Source: CALCNS01 sp964425745 (lineage in GTDB: Bacteria > Bacillota > JAAYKD01). From it: DNA of 64,000 nt. A model generated the notes under the pieces. That model was not told the DNA's origin and searched no databases. It saw only the letters and a list, made by a program, of their open reading frames with translations. The position numbers were made by a program, and so were the translations under genes. How positions within the stretch are numbered: the first letter of the stretch is position 1; the number at the start of each line of letters is the position of its first letter. The stretch lies in NCBI GenBank assembly GCA_964425745.1, contig CAYRNW010000005.1:66158-130157 (forward strand), given 5' to 3'. Positions 51,826-60,142 of this stretch are shown here, piece after piece.

Positions 51826-52143
51826 CTACACCTTCCATTCCCGATCGAGCCGCAGAAGCAAATTGACGGTATTCCATGCTTGCTGTGCAGCTTGTACATT
51901 ATCGGCAAAGAACCCCCCTGTGGAACCGTCTCTGGATTCATAAAAATGACTGGCTAACATAATCACCGCTTGTTCAGTCGTAGGCGGCATGAGCATCCCA
52001 GAGTAATATCCCGCCGGAAAGTGCTGGAAACTCTCTGCATAAGAAATCGCTGCTGTGATATAACTTTCCAGCAGTTGGTCATCCTGATCGTGTTCAAGAA
52101 TTAGGTTGGCTTTGACTTTGTCCAACAAGACGCTCATGCTCAT
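51826..52143 (-). CDS. Phage head-tail connector (gp6-like)
   Basis: 105 residues, helical, with SVLLDKVKANLILEHDQDD, the phrase LESYITAAISYAESF, and a final HFYESRDG segment. This pattern is shared by HK97 gp6 / SPP1 gp15 type adaptors, which form a ring under the portal. Confidence 0.82.
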   Translation of the reverse strand: MSMSVLLDKVKANLILEHDQDDQLLESYITAAISYAESFQHFPAGYYSGMLMPPTTEQAVIMLASHFYESRDGSTGGFFADNVQAAQQAWNTVNLLLRLDREWKV

Positions 52144-52160
52144 GCCGCCTCCTGTCTGAA

Positions 52161-52523
52161 TTATTCTTGGTCATCCACCATGAGCCCACTGGTTTTTAGT
52201 TTGAGCAGTAGGGCATTAAAGTCCAAGACAAGCGCTGCGATTTCAGTTGCTACACTATCCACCTGATTGTCCATCACCGGAATTGCAGGAATACTCGGAT
52301 AGGTTGGCACATATAGAAGTCCTGTTTCATCGACTTTGACAGGAACGGTATCCGTTTCTGCTTTACTTGCTGCTTTGATACCACCCAATACGGTTTCTGT
52401 GGCAATGGGAAGAATAAGACTAGGGAGCCCCGTAACAGAGGCTCCCTCTTTGATTTCTAAGCTTCCACCAATGACAGTTTTCTCTCCACCTTGTTCGGTA
52501 TAGTTTTTTGCGTTATAACTCAT
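52161..52523 (-). CDS. Head fibre protein
   Basis: 120 residues, beginning MSYNAKNYTEQGGEKTVIGG and then a GGSLEIKEGA segment, the opening of phi29-like head fibre proteins found next to capsid genes in Bacillota phages. These attach to the capsid exterior. Role in this phage inferred from similarity. Confidence 0.8.
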   Translation of the reverse strand: MSYNAKNYTEQGGEKTVIGGSLEIKEGASVTGLPSLILPIATETVLGGIKAASKAETDTVPVKVDETGLLYVPTYPSIPAIPVMDNQVDSVATEIAALVLDFNALLLKLKTSGLMVDDQE

Positions 52524-52537
52524 GAAAGCACCTCCAC

Positions 52538-53746
52538 TTAAGCCTTCTGCTGTAAGAGCTTGACTGCTTCTGGAAGGATGAGCTTGCCATCGACCCGTTG
52601 AGTCGCTACAAAGCCAACCTGGCCGGTTACAGCGAACAATTCGTTGAGTCGTTTAAAGACGCGTCCTTGACGATCGGCAATCCAGTAATACCCAAGGTCA
52701 CCGAAAACAATACTCTTGGCTGCCGAGGCAATGGTCGGAACATAGGCCGAGGTATAGATGGGACGATTCAAGATGGTGTCCGGAGTGCCCGCTTGTAAGG
52801 AAGGTTGCCAGAGATACTGGCCTTGACCATCTTTGAGTTTGCGAATGGCTTTGACGGTAGAATCGTTCATGAGGAAGGTTGCTTTCTTCCGATAAGGTGC
52901 TTTCAGGGCGTAGAACAAGTCTAATACTTCATCTACGGTTATCGCGGTCGCGCTGGCTGCGGTTACCCCGAGTTGTGCTCCACCGGTTGCTGCTAAGAGT
53001 CCGGTGGGTTTCCCGGAACCGTCACCGATAAAGAACGCTTCTTCTTCCTTGTTACCGATACGACGAGCGAATTCAGTAGAAATATATGGTTCAAGTCTAA
53101 AAGCACTATCATTGAGCAGCTCTTCCGAGACTTTGATCATAGTAGCCAGTTTATAGGCACCGATGGAGACTTGGTTAAAAGCATCATCCGTATCGGTGAT
53201 GGTGCCTTCCTCGTCAATCCAGGAAGCGGTTCCTTTTGAGGCTACCACTGGGATTTTGCGGTCTCCGGAGGAGGTAGTAATCACCTTAGCAAGCCCACGG
53301 AAGATGTTCTCTTCGGTTAAAGCTTCTACCAAGGTGAGCTCGAATTCATCCGGAACCAGATAACCACCTTCGGTATCCGTTCCAACTTGCAGAGCATTAC
53401 GGATCACAGGGTCTAAGCCTTCCCCCGCTCGGGTGCGCATGGCATTCCAGAAGGCACTCTTATATTCATTGGAAGCTCGGCCGACTTTGTTCTCTGCTCC
53501 GGGAGTAAAGGGTCGATTGGTTAAGGGAGTGTTGAGTGGTTTCGCAAGTTCGCGATCTAGTGCTTCCTGCTTTTCTAAGCGGTCGATTTCTTTGCCGAGA
53601 GCGACCACTTCGTTTTCCATTTTTTCATAGGTAGCGACGTCCTCTGCTACCAGTAAACCGTCGGTGCCACGTTTCCCCTCTAAAAAAGCTTTGGCTGCTT
53701 CCCAGGTCTTGGCACGCTTTTCACGTAAGTTCAAGATTTGATTCAT
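52538..53746 (-). CDS. Major capsid protein (HK97 fold)
   Basis: 402 residues. Residues ~1-110 are a charged coiled coil, the delta/scaffold domain removed by the protease. The HK97-fold core has GGYLVPDEFELTLVEAL near 130, then IPVVASKGTASWIDEEG and the later RKKATFLMNDSTVKAIRKLKD. It forms the procapsid. Confidence 0.95.
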   Translation of the reverse strand: MNQILNLREKRAKTWEAAKAFLEGKRGTDGLLVAEDVATYEKMENEVVALGKEIDRLEKQEALDRELAKPLNTPLTNRPFTPGAENKVGRASNEYKSAFWNAMRTRAGEGLDPVIRNALQVGTDTEGGYLVPDEFELTLVEALTEENIFRGLAKVITTSSGDRKIPVVASKGTASWIDEEGTITDTDDAFNQVSIGAYKLATMIKVSEELLNDSAFRLEPYISTEFARRIGNKEEEAFFIGDGSGKPTGLLAATGGAQLGVTAASATAITVDEVLDLFYALKAPYRKKATFLMNDSTVKAIRKLKDGQGQYLWQPSLQAGTPDTILNRPIYTSAYVPTIASAAKSIVFGDLGYYWIADRQGRVFKRLNELFAVTGQVGFVATQRVDGKLILPEAVKLLQQKA

Positions 53747-53767
53747 GGTGTATGTCCCTCCGTTTAT

Positions 53768-54454
53768 TTAATGTGTCAATAAAAAAAGCCGCTTCTGCAG
53801 CGACTCGATTGGGGTAGTATTCTGTTTTGGCTTAAGTTTCGAGTAGAGTGAATTGGTCACGGCTCTGCGACTGAAGGCATAGGTCACATTTTCTGTGGTG
53901 ATTCGTTTCTTCTCATCTTCCATAATCAGATCGGCAAAGCCCAATTCGATGGCTTTGTTGGCATTCAGCCAGGTCTCGGCATCCATCATGTGAGAAAGCT
54001 TGGTGCGAGATTGTCCGGTCTTAATTTCATAGGCATTGATGATGCTCTCCTTGACTTCGGTTAACATGGAGATCGCTTTCTGCATCTCTTCGCTGTCCCC
54101 GATGGCTACGGTCAAGGGGTTGTGGATCATCATTAAGGCGGTCGGGGCCATTTCCACTGTGGTTCCAGCCATGGCGATGACTGAGGCAGCAGAAGCCGCA
54201 ATGCCATCGATTTTGACGGTAATCTTGCCTTTGTAGTCCATAAGCATGGCATAGATCTGACTGGCAGCAACGCAATCCCCTCCCGGTGAGTTTAACCAGA
54301 TGACAATATCACCCTCTCCTGCGTGTAACTCAGCCTTAAAAGCTTTCGGAGTAATATCATCATCGAACCAAGATTCTTCTGCGATGACACCATCCAAGGT
54401 TAAGATTCGTTCTGCTGTATTTTCATTTTTGATCCAGTTCCAAAACTTCTTCAT
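53768..54454 (-). CDS. ClpP-type head maturation protease
   Basis: 228 residues of the S14 (ClpP) family: WLNSPGGDCVAASQIYAML, the nucleophile serine in GIAASAASVIAM, the catalytic His in MMIHNPL and a downstream Asp. It trims the capsid delta domain. It overlaps the portal gene by ATGA. Confidence 0.94.
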   Translation of the reverse strand: MKKFWNWIKNENTAERILTLDGVIAEESWFDDDITPKAFKAELHAGEGDIVIWLNSPGGDCVAASQIYAMLMDYKGKITVKIDGIAASAASVIAMAGTTVEMAPTALMMIHNPLTVAIGDSEEMQKAISMLTEVKESIINAYEIKTGQSRTKLSHMMDAETWLNANKAIELGFADLIMEDEKKRITTENVTYAFSRRAVTNSLYSKLKPKQNTTPIESLQKRLFLLTH

Positions 54455-55707
54455 TCACTTTCCTCCGTTTCATTTGATTTGGCAAAAGCACCTGCGTCTT
54501 GTAATTTGGTCATAGCTCCATTGATGAGGTAAAGATCTCCGCCGAGTTCTGCAGGAATACGGTCGAGGTTTTCCAGTTCTCGGATATCATTGGCACTCAT
54601 CCAACCGTTTTGTCTTGCTATGGCATAACCATTCATGCGGCTAACATAGTCTCCACGAAGTAATCCATCCACGTTGAACTTAATGAAAACCTTGGACTTC
54701 TCACTCTCGGTTAGCAGAGTCCGGCACATGGCTTGCTCCCAGCGAACCACCCATGGGTCAAGGGTGTACTTCACGAACTCCAGGGATTGCTGCTCGATAT
54801 TGGAAAACGAGGATTTCTCCAAGTCCGCCAGCATATGGGGTGGCACACGGAAGATGCGAGCGATCTCGTTGATTTGAAATTTCCGAGTTTCTAGAAATTG
54901 TGCTTGTTCTGGAGAGATTCCGATGGGTTGGTACTTCATGCCTTCTTCTAACACTGCCACTTTATGAGCATTACCGCTTCCCTGATAGACGGTATTCCAA
55001 CTGTCCTTGACCTTTTGTGGATCTTTTATGACTCCCGGATGTTCTAAAACACCACCCGGTGCTGCACCGTTGGCAAAGAACTTAGCTCCATATTCTTCTG
55101 TGGCAATGGCTAAGCCCACTGCATTCTTGGCCATGGCGATGGGGGAATAGCCTACGAGGCCGTCAAACCCTAAGCCAGGGATATGCAATACATCTGAAGA
55201 TTGTAAGTAGACTTCGCTAGAGTTGCCTTGTGAGGAGAAGTCTTCTGGGTTTCTGCGATACAAATAGAAAAGTCGACCGCTGCTATCGCGATCGACCGTG
55301 ATTTTGTTGGGCATTAATGGATACAGAGCGATGACCTCTCCTCGTGCGTTTCGGATAATTTGTGCATACGCATTACCCCAGAGGAGTAGGTGGCTCATGA
55401 GGGTCTCTCGAAAAGCGAAAGAAGTCATTTCAGGGTTGGGTTCATCATGGAGTAGTCGGTAGATAGGATGTTGCCAGTATTTTTCTTTGCCTCCGTTATC
55501 TGTATAGCGGTAAACGTGTAAAGGTAATCCGGCTACGGTCTCGGCTAAGATTCTGACACAGGAATAAACGGCAGTCATTTGCATGGCGGTATGCTCGTTG
55601 ACCGGTTTACCAGCGCTGGTGTTTCCGAAAAAGAAGCTGTATCTGCTTCCCGAGAGCGTATCTTTCGGTTTATCCCGTGATCTGAAGAGATCTTGCAAGA
55701 TTCTCAT
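54451..55707 (-). CDS. Phage portal protein (HK97 type)
   Basis: 418 residues, with the HK97 portal opening (NEHTAMQMTAVYSCVRILAE near 40), KEKYWQHPIYRLLHDEPNP, and the GFDGLVGYSPIAMAKNAVG segment. It is the dodecameric ring at the packaging vertex. Start ATG 55707 has AAGGAG eight bases upstream. In-frame GTG/ATG codons at 55716 and 55713 are too close to that site. Its upstream neighbour terL is separated from it by the plus-strand diguanylate cyclase gene. Confidence 0.95.
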   Translation of the reverse strand: MRILQDLFRSRDKPKDTLSGSRYSFFFGNTSAGKPVNEHTAMQMTAVYSCVRILAETVAGLPLHVYRYTDNGGKEKYWQHPIYRLLHDEPNPEMTSFAFRETLMSHLLLWGNAYAQIIRNARGEVIALYPLMPNKITVDRDSSGRLFYLYRRNPEDFSSQGNSSEVYLQSSDVLHIPGLGFDGLVGYSPIAMAKNAVGLAIATEEYGAKFFANGAAPGGVLEHPGVIKDPQKVKDSWNTVYQGSGNAHKVAVLEEGMKYQPIGISPEQAQFLETRKFQINEIARIFRVPPHMLADLEKSSFSNIEQQSLEFVKYTLDPWVVRWEQAMCRTLLTESEKSKVFIKFNVDGLLRGDYVSRMNGYAIARQNGWMSANDIRELENLDRIPAELGGDLYLINGAMTKLQDAGAFAKSNETEESE

Positions 55708-55828
55708 GGGCATCACTCCTTAACTCTATTTGTAATTAGCGTTCTAACTTGTTCTTTTTTGATACCTAGATAATAGATAATGGTATCAATTCTCTAATAT
55801 TGTGGACAAGTATTCGTTCTAGTTATGC

Positions 55829-55857
55829 TTTACTCAGCAGATGATATATGATAGAAT
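55829..55857 (+). promoter_or_regulatory. Promoter of the prophage diguanylate cyclase gene
   Basis: TTTACT at 55829-55834, a 17-base spacer ending in TGA, and TAGAAT at 55852-55857. It points away from the surrounding phage genes. Confidence 0.6.
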
Positions 55858-55905
55858 ACATACAATATTCTCGTCACAGAGATCGTTGCTGAAAGGGGGA
55901 TACCT

Positions 55906-57012
55906 TTGAAAAAGTCCATGTTCGATAAGTTGTATTTCATTCAACAGATGTTTATCCGACGGATAAGCACTTTTGATGATGATATGTATTATCAAATGTT
56001 TTGCTATCTAGCCTTATGTCATACTGGGATTAATATATTAGTAATGAGCTTCTTGAAAGTTTATCCCCTGCTTATCATCAACATCATAGGTTTCATACTC
56101 TGTGTATTCGCAGGTATTTCTGGAGATAAGAAGAATACAACAGCTATACACTTTATCGTTCTTACATACGGAATTGCGTCACTAATTGGTTCAGCATATT
56201 GTTTAGACGAGAGATTGGGGTTTCAGAATTACTTGTTCACACTTATACCAATTAGCTTAGTTTTAGCTCATTCTACCGTCCAGGATAATAATCGAACTTT
56301 TCATATTGCGAGTGCTACATTGCTTATGGTTTTTTTTAGTCGCTTCCTTTTTATTCATATAAATCATTCTGTGCAGCCAAGCAATATAGTTAGCGAACAA
56401 GCGAGCAAAGTAATAGAGTTAATAAATTCCTTCGAAATAATGGTTATGCTATTCTTAAGTGTATTTGTGTTCAGCCTAAGATTTGATCTAATTAATAAAG
56501 AGTTGAGCAAAGCAAATCTTCAGCTTGATAAAGCAGCAAATACGGATTCTCTTACTGGATTATATAATAGGCGTTTTTTACACGAAACCTTTGGAAGTAC
56601 AACAAATAAGCCAGAAGAATTTCACGTTCTCATTTGTGATATTGATTTGTTTAAGAAAATTAATGACACTTATGGTCATGTAGTTGGTGACTCGATTCTC
56701 GAGAAGACTGCGAGTATTTTGAAGGAATCAATATCGGATTCCGATTATGCTGTACGTTGGGGCGGAGAGGAGTTCATGCTAATTGTTTTTGGCCGAAGCA
56801 ATAAAGAAATTACTGCTTTGGCAACTGAGCTGTTGTTGAAGGTAAAATCGACAAATTTCAACTTCGAGGAAACAACAATTCACATCACAATTACCATTGG
56901 AATTGCTCATAACGAGCCAAATGCTGATTATGAATCCACAATAAAGAAAGCAGATGATCGGTTGCTGTTAGGAAAGGCTCAAGGGAAAGACATTTTTGTA
57001 TTCGAAGCATAA
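55906..57012 (+). CDS. Membrane-bound GGDEF diguanylate cyclase (phage cargo gene)
   Basis: 368 residues from TTG 55906, with AAAGGGGG upstream. The first ~195 residues hold about six hydrophobic segments, with no recognised sensor family. A GGDEF domain follows: DSLTGLYNRR at ~214, DIDLFKKINDTYGH at ~245, and the active-site RWGGEEF at ~284-290, the functional GGEEF form. The product-inhibition I-site (RxxD just upstream) is missing; the position reads SDSD. The family makes the second messenger c-di-GMP. It is the only plus-strand gene in the prophage and about 30 percent GC in a sampled line, against 50 percent in terL. Confidence 0.93.
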   Translation: MKKSMFDKLYFIQQMFIRRISTFDDDMYYQMFCYLALCHTGINILVMSFLKVYPLLIINIIGFILCVFAGISGDKKNTTAIHFIVLTYGIASLIGSAYCLDERLGFQNYLFTLIPISLVLAHSTVQDNNRTFHIASATLLMVFFSRFLFIHINHSVQPSNIVSEQASKVIELINSFEIMVMLFLSVFVFSLRFDLINKELSKANLQLDKAANTDSLTGLYNRRFLHETFGSTTNKPEEFHVLICDIDLFKKINDTYGHVVGDSILEKTASILKESISDSDYAVRWGGEEFMLIVFGRSNKEITALATELLLKVKSTNFNFEETTIHITITIGIAHNEPNADYESTIKKADDRLLLGKAQGKDIFVFEA

Positions 57013-57046
57013 GCAGTTCCCATTAAACGATTGAACAATAACATTC

Positions 57047-59689
57047 TTATAGTATTAATAATCCTCTCTCATTATAAACTGACTCCAGACTTCCCGCTCC
57101 ACACCGTATCGCTCTATCCAAAGCCATGATGGTTGCTACAGCACCATCAATTTTCTCCGTGGATTTCTCCTTATCTGCTTTTATATTTCCTGCCGGATCT
57201 GTGCGAACGAAGATGTTATCCATCATCCATCGCAGAATCGGGTGACCGCCATGTGCGATCTTTTGTTCATACGTCAGTTTCATTAACTCCTTCGTTGGAG
57301 GAGACATATCTTTAAAACCTTGGCCGAACGGTACCACCGTAAAGCCAAGGTTTTCTAAATTTTGGGTCATCTGCACCGCGCCCCACCGGTCAAAGGCAAT
57401 CTCTCGAATGTTATATTTCATCCCTAACTCCTCAATAAAAGCTTCAATAAAACCGTAATGCACAACATTCCCTTCAGTGGTCATGAGATAACCTTGTTTT
57501 TTCCAAACATCATAGTTCACATGGTCCCTCTTAACACGAAGATCGATATTGTCTTCCGGCATCCAGAAATATGGCAGGATATGATACTTGTCCTCTTCAT
57601 CTAGGGGAGGAAACACCAAAACAAATGCAGTGATATCGGTGCTGCTGGATAAGTCCAATCCACCATAGCAAACTCGTCCATGCAGCTTTTCAGGATCAAC
57701 CGCAAAAGCACAAGCATCCCATTTCTCCATCGGCATCCAACGTACAGCTTGTTTCACCCACTGGTTCAAGCGAAGCTGCCGGAAACTATTCTCTTCGGCG
57801 GGGTTCTGCCTAGCCGATTCAAACGCCGCTTTCACCTTATCCATGGTAACAGTGATGCCCAGAGAGGGATTCGCTTTCTTCCAGACTCTCGGGTCCGTCC
57901 AATCATCTTCAACTGCGGCGCCATAGATGACCGGATAGAAGGTTGGATCGGTCTTTCTGCCATCGATGATATCCAAAGCTTTCTGGTGCACCTCCCAGCA
58001 TATGCTGTTTTGGTTATCTCCGGCTGTGGTAATCAGAAAATAGAGTGGTTGAGTTCTCGCATCACCGGAACCCTTGGTCATGACATCAAAGAGCTTCCGA
58101 TTGGGTTGAGTGTGCAATTCATCAAAGACCACACCGTGCGTATTGAACCCATGCTTATTACTGACATCAGCGGAGAGCACCTGATAAATACTTCCCGTTG
58201 GCTGATAGATCAAACGTTTCATCGAATCCAGGATTTTCACTCGCTTGGAAAGGGCCGGGGACATGCGCACCATATCTGCAGCGACATTGAACACGATAGA
58301 GGCTTGGTTTCGATCCGCGGCACAGCCATAGACTTCTGCACGTTCTTCGTTGTCCCCACAGGTGAGTAACAGGGCTACTGCCGCCGCTAGCTCCGAGTTG
58401 TGCGTTGGCACCATCGATGGCCCGACCAAGTATTGATGAGACAAAGAATCGACCTGGATACACCTCATCGCTACCTTTTCATTGAGAGGTTCGATGGAAT
58501 GAATATAGTGGAAATTGGAGCGTGTAGGCACAAAGGCAGATGCTTTTCTGTTGCATAGCTTTCTGCTAAGCTTGCTAACTGGCAAATGGGTAAATGAGGT
58601 GAATCGAATCGTGTATAGCGTTTCACCGGTTGGCTTATTATAGCGTAAAGATGGATGCTCTGTCATAGAGTTCTTGATGCCAAGACTCCAGAGAAGCTCT
58701 CTTACATCCAACGCGAGTTGTTTCTGAGTGCTGACATAGATGCTCTGGGCTCTCACCTTACTAATGCAACCATCGGAATCCATTAACCCTTGCAGAAGTT
58801 CCAAGCGCTGTGCTCGTGACGCTCTTAAGTATAGACTTGGTATCTGTTTATCACGGAAGGAAGTCAGCAAGATGGTTTTCAGAATGGGAATACGAAAAAT
58901 CACACTGTCGCCAACATTCTTCCAAACAGATGAAATCTCGTAGGGTATCCTTTTGAGAACGCCAGATACATCACAGGTGCGTATCGTGATCTCCGGTTTG
59001 GTAGCACACCCATTTCCAAGCCAGTAACCATAGAGATAGGGGTCAACCGGCAATTCTGCATCTTTTAGCTTTAAAGCTTGTGTGACCGGTATTCTGTATA
59101 GAGATCGGAAAGGCTTGTTTTTGTGCTTTTCGCGATAAGCAAGAAAGGATTCATACATTTCTTGCGTTTCTATTAAGGCAGGTCTTCTTTGATTGTTGTT
59201 TACTTGAACATTCCAGAGGTGTCTTGCACCTGCCACAATGAAGCTACCGTCACCGAAGGTTAGTCGATATGCTTGTTCAGTGTTATCAATAGGGCTCAAG
59301 GCTAGGACTTGGCAGGGATTTCCCGTTTCATCAAAAACCAAGTCTCCTGGTTGTAGTTCCCCCATCTGCTTCCAACCATCGGGTGTAGGTATTGGAGTAT
59401 CCAAAGCAAGCTGTTTCCCCATTTTCTTCGGTATCTCAATATATGCTGTATTGAATTGCCGATATCCATCCTTTTTCAGAGTGCCAAAGACATCTCGGAT
59501 GATCTGCTCCTGCCAATCAATCAACTCGAAAGGTTTTCCGGACCAGGTCCCTTTGGTGTGAGACAAAGATTGGATGAAGGTAACAGCGAAATCGGCAGCA
59601 GCTTTATTATAGACCGAATCTGCCGCTTTGAAGCGGGTCGGTTTGTATCTTTTGAGCTTACGTATGGCTGTGTTCCTCCTTCCGAGCAT
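57047..59689 (-). CDS. Terminase large subunit, interrupted by an intein
   Basis: 880 residues, of which 541 remain after removal of residues 93-431. The N-terminal ATPase has a P-loop split by the intein (KKMGK before, SELAAA after) and the Walker B VVFDELHTQPNRK. The C-terminal nuclease carries an RNaseH-like start CYGGLDLSSSTDITAF, then FDRWGAVQMTQNLE and STEKIDGAVATIMALDRA. It cuts and packages phage DNA. An ATG at 59689 begins the frame, but it has no ribosome site and AGGAGG lies 9-14 bases inside the frame (see findings). It follows a terminator hairpin directly. Confidence 0.94.
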   Translation of the reverse strand: MLGRRNTAIRKLKRYKPTRFKAADSVYNKAAADFAVTFIQSLSHTKGTWSGKPFELIDWQEQIIRDVFGTLKKDGYRQFNTAYIEIPKKMGKQLALDTPIPTPDGWKQMGELQPGDLVFDETGNPCQVLALSPIDNTEQAYRLTFGDGSFIVAGARHLWNVQVNNNQRRPALIETQEMYESFLAYREKHKNKPFRSLYRIPVTQALKLKDAELPVDPYLYGYWLGNGCATKPEITIRTCDVSGVLKRIPYEISSVWKNVGDSVIFRIPILKTILLTSFRDKQIPSLYLRASRAQRLELLQGLMDSDGCISKVRAQSIYVSTQKQLALDVRELLWSLGIKNSMTEHPSLRYNKPTGETLYTIRFTSFTHLPVSKLSRKLCNRKASAFVPTRSNFHYIHSIEPLNEKVAMRCIQVDSLSHQYLVGPSMVPTHNSELAAAVALLLTCGDNEERAEVYGCAADRNQASIVFNVAADMVRMSPALSKRVKILDSMKRLIYQPTGSIYQVLSADVSNKHGFNTHGVVFDELHTQPNRKLFDVMTKGSGDARTQPLYFLITTAGDNQNSICWEVHQKALDIIDGRKTDPTFYPVIYGAAVEDDWTDPRVWKKANPSLGITVTMDKVKAAFESARQNPAEENSFRQLRLNQWVKQAVRWMPMEKWDACAFAVDPEKLHGRVCYGGLDLSSSTDITAFVLVFPPLDEEDKYHILPYFWMPEDNIDLRVKRDHVNYDVWKKQGYLMTTEGNVVHYGFIEAFIEELGMKYNIREIAFDRWGAVQMTQNLENLGFTVVPFGQGFKDMSPPTKELMKLTYEQKIAHGGHPILRWMMDNIFVRTDPAGNIKADKEKSTEKIDGAVATIMALDRAIRCGAGSLESVYNERGLLIL
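58397..59413 (-). other. Intein with LAGLIDADG homing endonuclease in terL
   Basis: 339 residues. Block A reads QLALDTPIPTPDGW, with Gln where Cys or Ser normally stands. Block B includes FIVAGARHLW. The endonuclease has both LAGLIDADG-type helices, YLYGYWLGNG and LLQGLMDSDG. The C-terminal splice junction is SMVPTHN followed by Ser, the canonical His-Asn/Ser ending. It sits between the Lys and Ser of the P-loop, the commonest insertion point for inteins in ATPases. Confidence 0.95.
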
Positions 59690-59690
59690 T

Positions 59691-59720
59691 AAAAAAACAG
59701 AGCTTGCTAAAGCCCTGTTT
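59691..59720 (-). terminator. Terminator-like hairpin just before terL
   Basis: Minus strand AACAGGGCTT/AAGCTCTGTT (one G-T pair) with a 4-base loop, then seven T directly before the terL ATG. It separates the early metK-methyltransferase group from the late genes. Confidence 0.75.
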
Positions 59721-59735
59721 AGTTTAGGTTGTGTT

Positions 59736-59915
59736 CTACTTTTCCTCTCCGGTCAAGATAAATCGCACATAAGCATTTTTGTTGTTTTCGAGAAATTCCA
59801 ACAGCTCGAAATATCCTTTACGCAGCGAGATGATTCTGACTCTTGATACATCGAACATGTTGGTTTCACCAGAATCGCGAATATCCAGTATTTGTTTCTT
59901 AATGACTTCGGTCAT
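59736..59915 (-). CDS. DUF5049 small phage protein
   Basis: 59 residues, too short for most screens, reading MTEVIKKQILDIRDSGETNM and ending with a YVRFILTGEE stretch. It matches DUF5049 proteins, found next to DUF4314 genes in Bacillota phages. Its ATG overlaps the DUF4314 stop (ATGA), so translation is coupled. Function unknown. Confidence 0.8.
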   Translation of the reverse strand: MTEVIKKQILDIRDSGETNMFDVSRVRIISLRKGYFELLEFLENNKNAYVRFILTGEEK

Positions 59916-60142
59916 TGAAGTTCAACCTTTCTACATAAGTCCTCGCCGTAGGCTACATTCAAAGAGCTACCACAGTCCCATTTCACCAAGATGCTACCAA
60001 TGTCATCGACCGCGATGACCGTTCCCAAGGAGCCAATTGGTGGAGCTTGAGGATCATCCATTTTCAAAAGCTGCACACGCGTGCCAGGAGGAAAGTCTTT
60101 TCTGATTCGTTCTACTGTATCTCTGGAGGGAAATCTATTCAT
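59912..60142 (-). CDS. DUF4314 small phage protein
   Basis: 76 residues. The central FPPGTRVQLLKMDDP and GTVIAVDDIGSILVKWDCG pieces fit DUF4314, a small beta-barrel family of Bacillota phages. Function unknown, though the fold suggests binding rather than catalysis. It overlaps the upstream gene by 8 bases. Confidence 0.85.
   Translation of the reverse strand: MNRFPSRDTVERIRKDFPPGTRVQLLKMDDPQAPPIGSLGTVIAVDDIGSILVKWDCGSSLNVAYGEDLCRKVELQ

Noticed and set aside
55717..57046. Assembly error placing a host gene in the prophage
   Set aside because: The insert ends within 35 bases of the terL stop and about 190 bases before portal, both flanking genes are complete, and a separate promoter is present. 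A misjoin would be unlikely to leave both intact.
58397..59413. Group I intron or HNH gene in terL
   Set aside because: The frame stays open throughout and shows protein splicing blocks and a His-Asn/Ser end, which identify an intein.
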